Positions 42,157-43,207 of a stretch of 43,207 bases of DNA are shown here, in pieces. How positions within the stretch are numbered: the stretch's first letter is position 1; the number at the start of each line of letters is the position of its first letter. The stretch comes from Prosthecobacter debontii (GTDB lineage: Bacteria > Verrucomicrobiota > Verrucomicrobiia > Chthoniobacterales > Chthoniobacteraceae). The notes under the pieces are model-generated. The model had not been told where the DNA came from. It made no database searches and saw only the letters and a program-made list of their open reading frames with translations. The translations under genes and the position numbers were made by a program. The stretch spans positions 1 to 43,207 of the forward strand of contig CAMAUI010000028.1 of NCBI GenBank assembly GCA_945861385.1. The letters run 5' to 3'.

Positions 42157-43002
42157 ATGAACACACACAACCTACGGATAGCCGCACTCGCCATCGCGGG
42201 TCTTACGCTCTCCAGCCACCACGCCAAGGCGGATCCCTATGCCGATGGCGACCTCATCCTCGGCTTCCGCGCCACTGGCGGCACCGGGGGCACCACCAAC
42301 CTCCTCCTCAATCTCGGCAGCGCCTCCAACTTCCGCGACGCCGCGACCCAGACCACGCTGAGCCTCGGCAACCTCGACGCCGACCTCGACTCCATCTTCG
42401 GGGGATCATGGAACACCCGCTCGGATGTCCTCTGGAGCATCTCCGGCACCCAGTTCACCGCTGGCAACGGCTTTACTAACCGCGCCCTGTTCGCCTCGCG
42501 CGCCCAGGCATTCCCACTCGGCCCAGTTGGCTCGTCGAACTCCGTTGCGTGGGCACGCGGCTCCACCAGCACCCAGGGCATCCCGGCGGGTAAACTCGCC
42601 GCCTTCGGCACCAAGTACGGCGTCGGCACCACCGGCGCGGTAAGCGGCACCGACCAGATCGAGTCCACAAATGCCCCGCTCGGCCTCGTCCAGCCCCACG
42701 CCCAGACGAATAGCTACGAAGAATTCATGTCCGGCGGCAGCCAGTCCTCCTCCGGCAGCAGCTTCGCCTACTTCAGCGGCGGCATTGAGAGCAGCTTCGC
42801 CAACGGTGCCAATGGCACCGCGCTGGACTTCTATATCATGCCAGCCGGCACCGGTGCAGGCACCTACGAAGGCACCTTCACCATCAGCAACAGCGGCGAC
42901 GTCACTTATACCCCACAGGGCGTACCGGAACCTTCCAGCGCACTCATGCTCGCCCTTGGCGGCACCGCGCTCGGCTTCATCCGCCGTCGTCAACGCGCCT
43001 AA
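42157..43002 (+). CDS. PEP-CTERM secreted protein
   Basis: From ATG 42157 the 281-residue protein has a signal peptide (LRIAALAIAGLTLSSHHAKA), a Gly/Ser/Thr-rich low-complexity beta-type body, and a C-terminal sorting signal: the VPEPSS motif, a hydrophobic helix (ALMLALGGTALGFI) and a basic end (RRRQRA). This is the PEP-CTERM arrangement recognised by exosortases, which process proteins for the cell surface or extracellular matrix, often in bacteria that make exopolysaccharide. The frame continuing upstream to 41608 overlaps the regulator and is excluded. No functional domain is recognised in the body. Exosortase itself is not in the window. Confidence 0.88.
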   Translation: MNTHNLRIAALAIAGLTLSSHHAKADPYADGDLILGFRATGGTGGTTNLLLNLGSASNFRDAATQTTLSLGNLDADLDSIFGGSWNTRSDVLWSISGTQFTAGNGFTNRALFASRAQAFPLGPVGSSNSVAWARGSTSTQGIPAGKLAAFGTKYGVGTTGAVSGTDQIESTNAPLGLVQPHAQTNSYEEFMSGGSQSSSGSSFAYFSGGIESSFANGANGTALDFYIMPAGTGAGTYEGTFTISNSGDVTYTPQGVPEPSSALMLALGGTALGFIRRRQRA

Positions 43003-43050
43003 TTACTCACCTCAACAACAACAACAACAACCCACAAACACACACACAAT
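43003..43050 (+). promoter_or_regulatory. CAA-repeat, Shine-Dalgarno-free leader of the last gene
   Basis: The 48-bp gap contains seven tandem CAA-type triplets (43013-43032 region) followed by CACAAACACACACACAAT before ATG 43051. It has no purine-rich ribosome-binding site and almost no secondary-structure potential on the message strand. It resembles the A/C-rich leader of the preceding gene. Confidence 0.6.
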
Positions 43051-43207
43051 ATGACTAAATCCAAAGTCCTCATCACCGCCGCCGCCGCGCTTTTCGCCGG
43101 TTCCGCGGCTCAAGCAGACACTGTCATCCACATCACTGGTTCGACGGCGTTCCGCTCCGGCACCATCACCGCCATCAAGAACATCCTCGGTGGCACGGGT
43201 AACTTCA
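43051..43207 (+). CDS. Secreted PstS-like protein, 5' part only
   Basis: ATG 43051 opens MTKSKVLITAAAALFAGSAA followed by QADTVIHITGSTAFRSGTIT and runs off the right edge after 52 codons. The first 22 residues are a signal peptide (cleavage after AQA). The ITGSTAFR motif matches the start of PstS-type phosphate-binding proteins (xGSTxx phosphate-loop region). Verrucomicrobial proteins of this start often also carry PEP-CTERM tails, so a surface-anchored PstS-like protein is possible. Too little remains to decide. Confidence 0.6.
   Translation, partial: MTKSKVLITAAAALFAGSAAQADTVIHITGSTAFRSGTITAIKNILGGTGNF

Overview
The window is high-GC DNA from a Gram-negative bacterium, most likely of the Verrucomicrobiota. 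The pointers are a PSD1-type DUF1549/DUF1553 protein with CxxCH motifs, a PEP-CTERM protein, an ExbB fused to DUF2341/LamG-like modules, a giant secreted esterase-like protein with a tail of verrucomicrobial style, and palindromic repeats of a kind common in that phylum. This is inferred from protein families; there is no rRNA or other phylogenetic marker here.

Region 1 (1-10800) is a surface-polysaccharide cluster. It holds a carbamoyltransferase (cut by the left edge) and an acyltransferase 3 on the minus strand. On the plus strand follow a Wzy/WaaL-like polymerase, a Wzx-like flippase, a putative glycosyltransferase, a methyltransferase and a GT9 heptosyltransferase-like enzyme, with a second methyltransferase facing them. 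Three remnants lie between these genes: a YfhO-like/membrane-protein fusion with an in-frame stop and a frameshift, a 3' fragment just before the GT9 gene, and a GT2 N terminus. The locus looks as if it is being rearranged.

Region 2 (10800-15000) has a secreted NHL-type beta-propeller protein divergent from the large DUF1549/DUF1553 protein. After it comes a poorly coding stretch with one possible small ribbon-helix-helix-like gene.

Region 3 (15000-35214) is the most remarkable part: a tightly packed minus-strand operon of about 20 kb. In transcription order it encodes a TpsB/FhaC-type outer-membrane transporter, a DUF2341-LamG-ExbB fusion, two ExbD proteins, a small membrane protein, a TonB, a putative porin, a periplasmic coiled-coil protein and a 3869-codon filamentous-haemagglutinin-like TpsA exoprotein. 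It reads as a two-partner secretion system with its own TonB energy module but no visible TonB-dependent receptor. Three of its genes carry palindromic repeats translated in frame between the start codon and the signal-peptide core, always 6-7 residues before that core. Two copies are one nested element of about 310 bp; the third is an unrelated palindrome.

Region 4 (35429-43207) has a 1748-residue secreted 5'-nucleotidase/choice-of-anchor-I protein on the minus strand. Divergent from it are a 56-residue membrane protein and a coupled PhoB/OmpR-type response regulator, then a PEP-CTERM protein and the start of a PstS-like secreted protein. The mix of phosphatase-like, PhoB-like and PstS-like genes suggests, but does not prove, a phosphate-related role. 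The last two genes have CA-rich leaders without a Shine-Dalgarno sequence.
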